Both the position numbers and the translations under genes were made by a program. 6,326 bases of DNA from Polyangia bacterium (lineage in GTDB: Bacteria; Myxococcota_A; Polyangia; Polyangiales; Polyangiaceae), in the NCBI GenBank assembly GCA_030433055.1, contig JAUILJ010000495.1:1-6326 (forward strand), read 5' to 3'. The notes under the pieces are model-generated. The model was not told the origin of the DNA and made no database searches. It was given only the letters and a program-made list of their open reading frames with translations. Below are positions 5,127-6,326 of this stretch, one piece after another. Position 1 is the first letter of the stretch. Every line of letters begins with the position of its first letter.

Positions 5127-6326
5127 TCAGGCGAGCTGTGCCGCCAACGCGCGCAGCGCCTCGGAAAGATCCGCGCCTGTCACCTGAACCCTGGCCCCCG
5201 AACCGAGCAGGTTCAAATCCAGCGCCTGGGGTCGCCCTTCGACCCAGTGGGTGTAGCGCCAGGCGTGCGCGTAACCCAGCGGATCGCCATCGGGCGCAAT
5301 GGCGCTGACGATCCCAAGCTGCCGCAAACCGCGCACCACCTCCTGGGCGTGGGGTGAAGGACTCACCAGCACCCGAACAGCGACCTCAGGTGAGCGCTCG
5401 GCGGCGGCCAGCGCCCAGGCGAGGTTGTCGAGATCGACAGCCATGCCCGCGGCGGGGCGATCTTGTCCAAAACGGGCGAGTAGCCGGTCGTAACGCCCGC
5501 CGGATGCAAGGGCGCGGCCCGGCCCTTCCGCGAGGAGCTGAAACAAGAAGCCGGTGTAGTAGCGGAAGGCGCGGGTCTCCCCCAGATCCACCACCACCGG
5601 GCACTCGAGGGCTCGAGCCCTTGTCCAGAGCGCCTTCAGTTCCAAGCAGCCGGCCAGCGCATCGGTGTCGGCCAACAGCCGCTCGGCGCGAGCCCACACC
5701 GCCTCCCCTCCGCAGAGGCCCGGCAGCGCGCACAGCGCGCGCACTTCAGCCGCGCTCAGCCCCGCATCGCCCGCGAGGCGCTCGAGTCGATAGCTGTCCT
5801 TCACCGAAAGCGCCTCGACCACTTCGTCCCTCAATCCGCGCGGCACTCGTTCCAGCAGCGGAGTAGCGATGGCGGCGTGACCCAGATCGATCACGAAGTC
5901 CTTCAGCCCCGCGCGGCGCACCGACTCCACCGCCACCTCGAGCACCTCGAGGTCGGCGTCCACCCCGCCCTGGCCCACGAGCTCGATACCCGCCTGGGGG
6001 ATCTGCCGGTGCTTGCGCGCGCGCTCTCGGGGACGCCGGAGCACCGACCCTTGGTAGCAGAGCCGCGCCGGCGACGGCGCTTCCGCGAGGCGAGTCGCCA
6101 GGAGGCGAGCCACCTGTGGGGTCATGTCCGGACGCAGCGCCACGACCTCGCCGGTCTCAGGCTCGACGAAGCGCAGCACCTCCTGAGGGTCGAGCGCACC
6201 GAGGCCGCGCACCAGCACGTCCGCGTACTCGAAGGCCGGCGCGCTCACGCGCTCATATCCGTAGAGCTCGAAACAACCCAGCAGGCTGCCCCCGAGCTGG
6301 GACTCGATTCGCGCGTCTTCAGGCAA
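5127..6326 (-). CDS. hisZ: ATP phosphoribosyltransferase regulatory subunit (5' end outside window)
   Basis: HisZ is a catalytically dead relative of histidyl-tRNA synthetase that binds short-form HisG and is needed for its activity and histidine feedback in the first step of histidine synthesis. The visible 399 residues show the class II fold: LYGYERVSAPAFEYADVL (21-38), LRPDMTPQVARL (64-75), a motif-2-like region GSVLRRPRERARKHRQ (93-108) with QAGIELVG (111-118), then RYYTGFLF (255-262) and ASGGRYDRLLARFG (274-287). Features that favour HisZ over the tRNA synthetase are the altered motif 2, the GLDYY equivalent changed to AFRYY, and motif 3 as GMAVDLDNL without the catalytic Arg. A short alpha/beta C-terminal part follows. 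The first visible codon is TTG, which aligns with the LLPE segment near the family's N-terminus, so about 10-20 residues are probably missing. Adjacency to purA is a known arrangement in several Proteobacteria. HisG is not in the window. Confidence 0.88.
   Translation of the reverse strand: MPEDARIESQLGGSLLGCFELYGYERVSAPAFEYADVLVRGLGALDPQEVLRFVEPETGEVVALRPDMTPQVARLLATRLAEAPSPARLCYQGSVLRRPRERARKHRQIPQAGIELVGQGGVDADLEVLEVAVESVRRAGLKDFVIDLGHAAIATPLLERVPRGLRDEVVEALSVKDSYRLERLAGDAGLSAAEVRALCALPGLCGGEAVWARAERLLADTDALAGCLELKALWTRARALECPVVVDLGETRAFRYYTGFLFQLLAEGPGRALASGGRYDRLLARFGQDRPAAGMAVDLDNLAWALAAAERSPEVAVRVLVSPSPHAQEVVRGLRQLGIVSAIAPDGDPLGYAHAWRYTHWVEGRPQALDLNLLGSGARVQVTGADLSEALRALAAQLA

Noticed and set aside
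4212..5357. 381-residue open frame on the plus strand, antisense to purA
   Set aside because: It lies almost wholly opposite the unmistakable purA gene and runs into hisZ; such long antisense frames are common in GC-rich DNA, and the translation shows no recognisable domain.
5127..6326. Calling this gene hisS (histidyl-tRNA synthetase)
   Set aside because: Motif 2 is degenerate, motif 3 lacks the catalytic Arg, and the neighbour is purA; HisZ fits better.

Overview
The window looks like a chromosomal segment from a GC-rich Gram-negative bacterium. The base composition is strongly GC-biased with G/C-rich third codon positions. It carries an OmpA-type envelope domain and two exported TPR proteins next to housekeeping genes. 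A myxobacterium-like (Myxococcota / former Deltaproteobacteria) host is my best guess, but this is inference from style and not proof. I see no mobile element, CRISPR array, tRNA, rRNA or prophage signal.

Layout: (1) positions 1-263, plus strand, hold the C-terminal end of an OmpA-like protein. (2) 426-1541, plus strand, is a four-helix membrane protein built from two tandem bacterial PH (bPH2/DUF304-like) units. (3) The remaining genes are on the minus strand and meet gene 2 tail to tail, with 5 bp between the stop codons. In transcription order they are hisZ (5' end outside the window), purA, a TPR protein (2604-3494, called TPR-1 here) and a second TPR protein (1547-2596, TPR-2).

hisZ and purA are the recognisable metabolic core. 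HisZ is the regulatory subunit that activates short-form HisG, the first enzyme of histidine synthesis, which consumes ATP and PRPP. PurA commits IMP to AMP synthesis. The two pathways are linked through AICAR and the adenylate pool. The 216-bp hisZ-purA gap contains an exact 11-bp tandem repeat, a plausible sigma70-type promoter, a GC hairpin and a strong Shine-Dalgarno site, so purA probably has its own expression control.

The two TPR genes are tightly coupled (7-nt gap, with the ribosome-binding region overlapping the upstream stop codon) and share a C-terminal motif, so they look like a functional pair in the envelope. Their role is unknown. The start of TPR-1 is uncertain. The only ATG gives a signal peptide without positive charges, whereas an in-frame ATT 54 nt upstream has a GGAGG just ahead of it and would give a normal signal peptide. 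That GGAGG lies in one arm of a perfect 9-bp inverted repeat.

No intergenic stretch exceeds 300 bp, and I found no convincing rho-independent terminator with a U-tract. I see no strong evidence for a wholly new system. The best leads are the TPR pair downstream of purA and the control region in front of purA.
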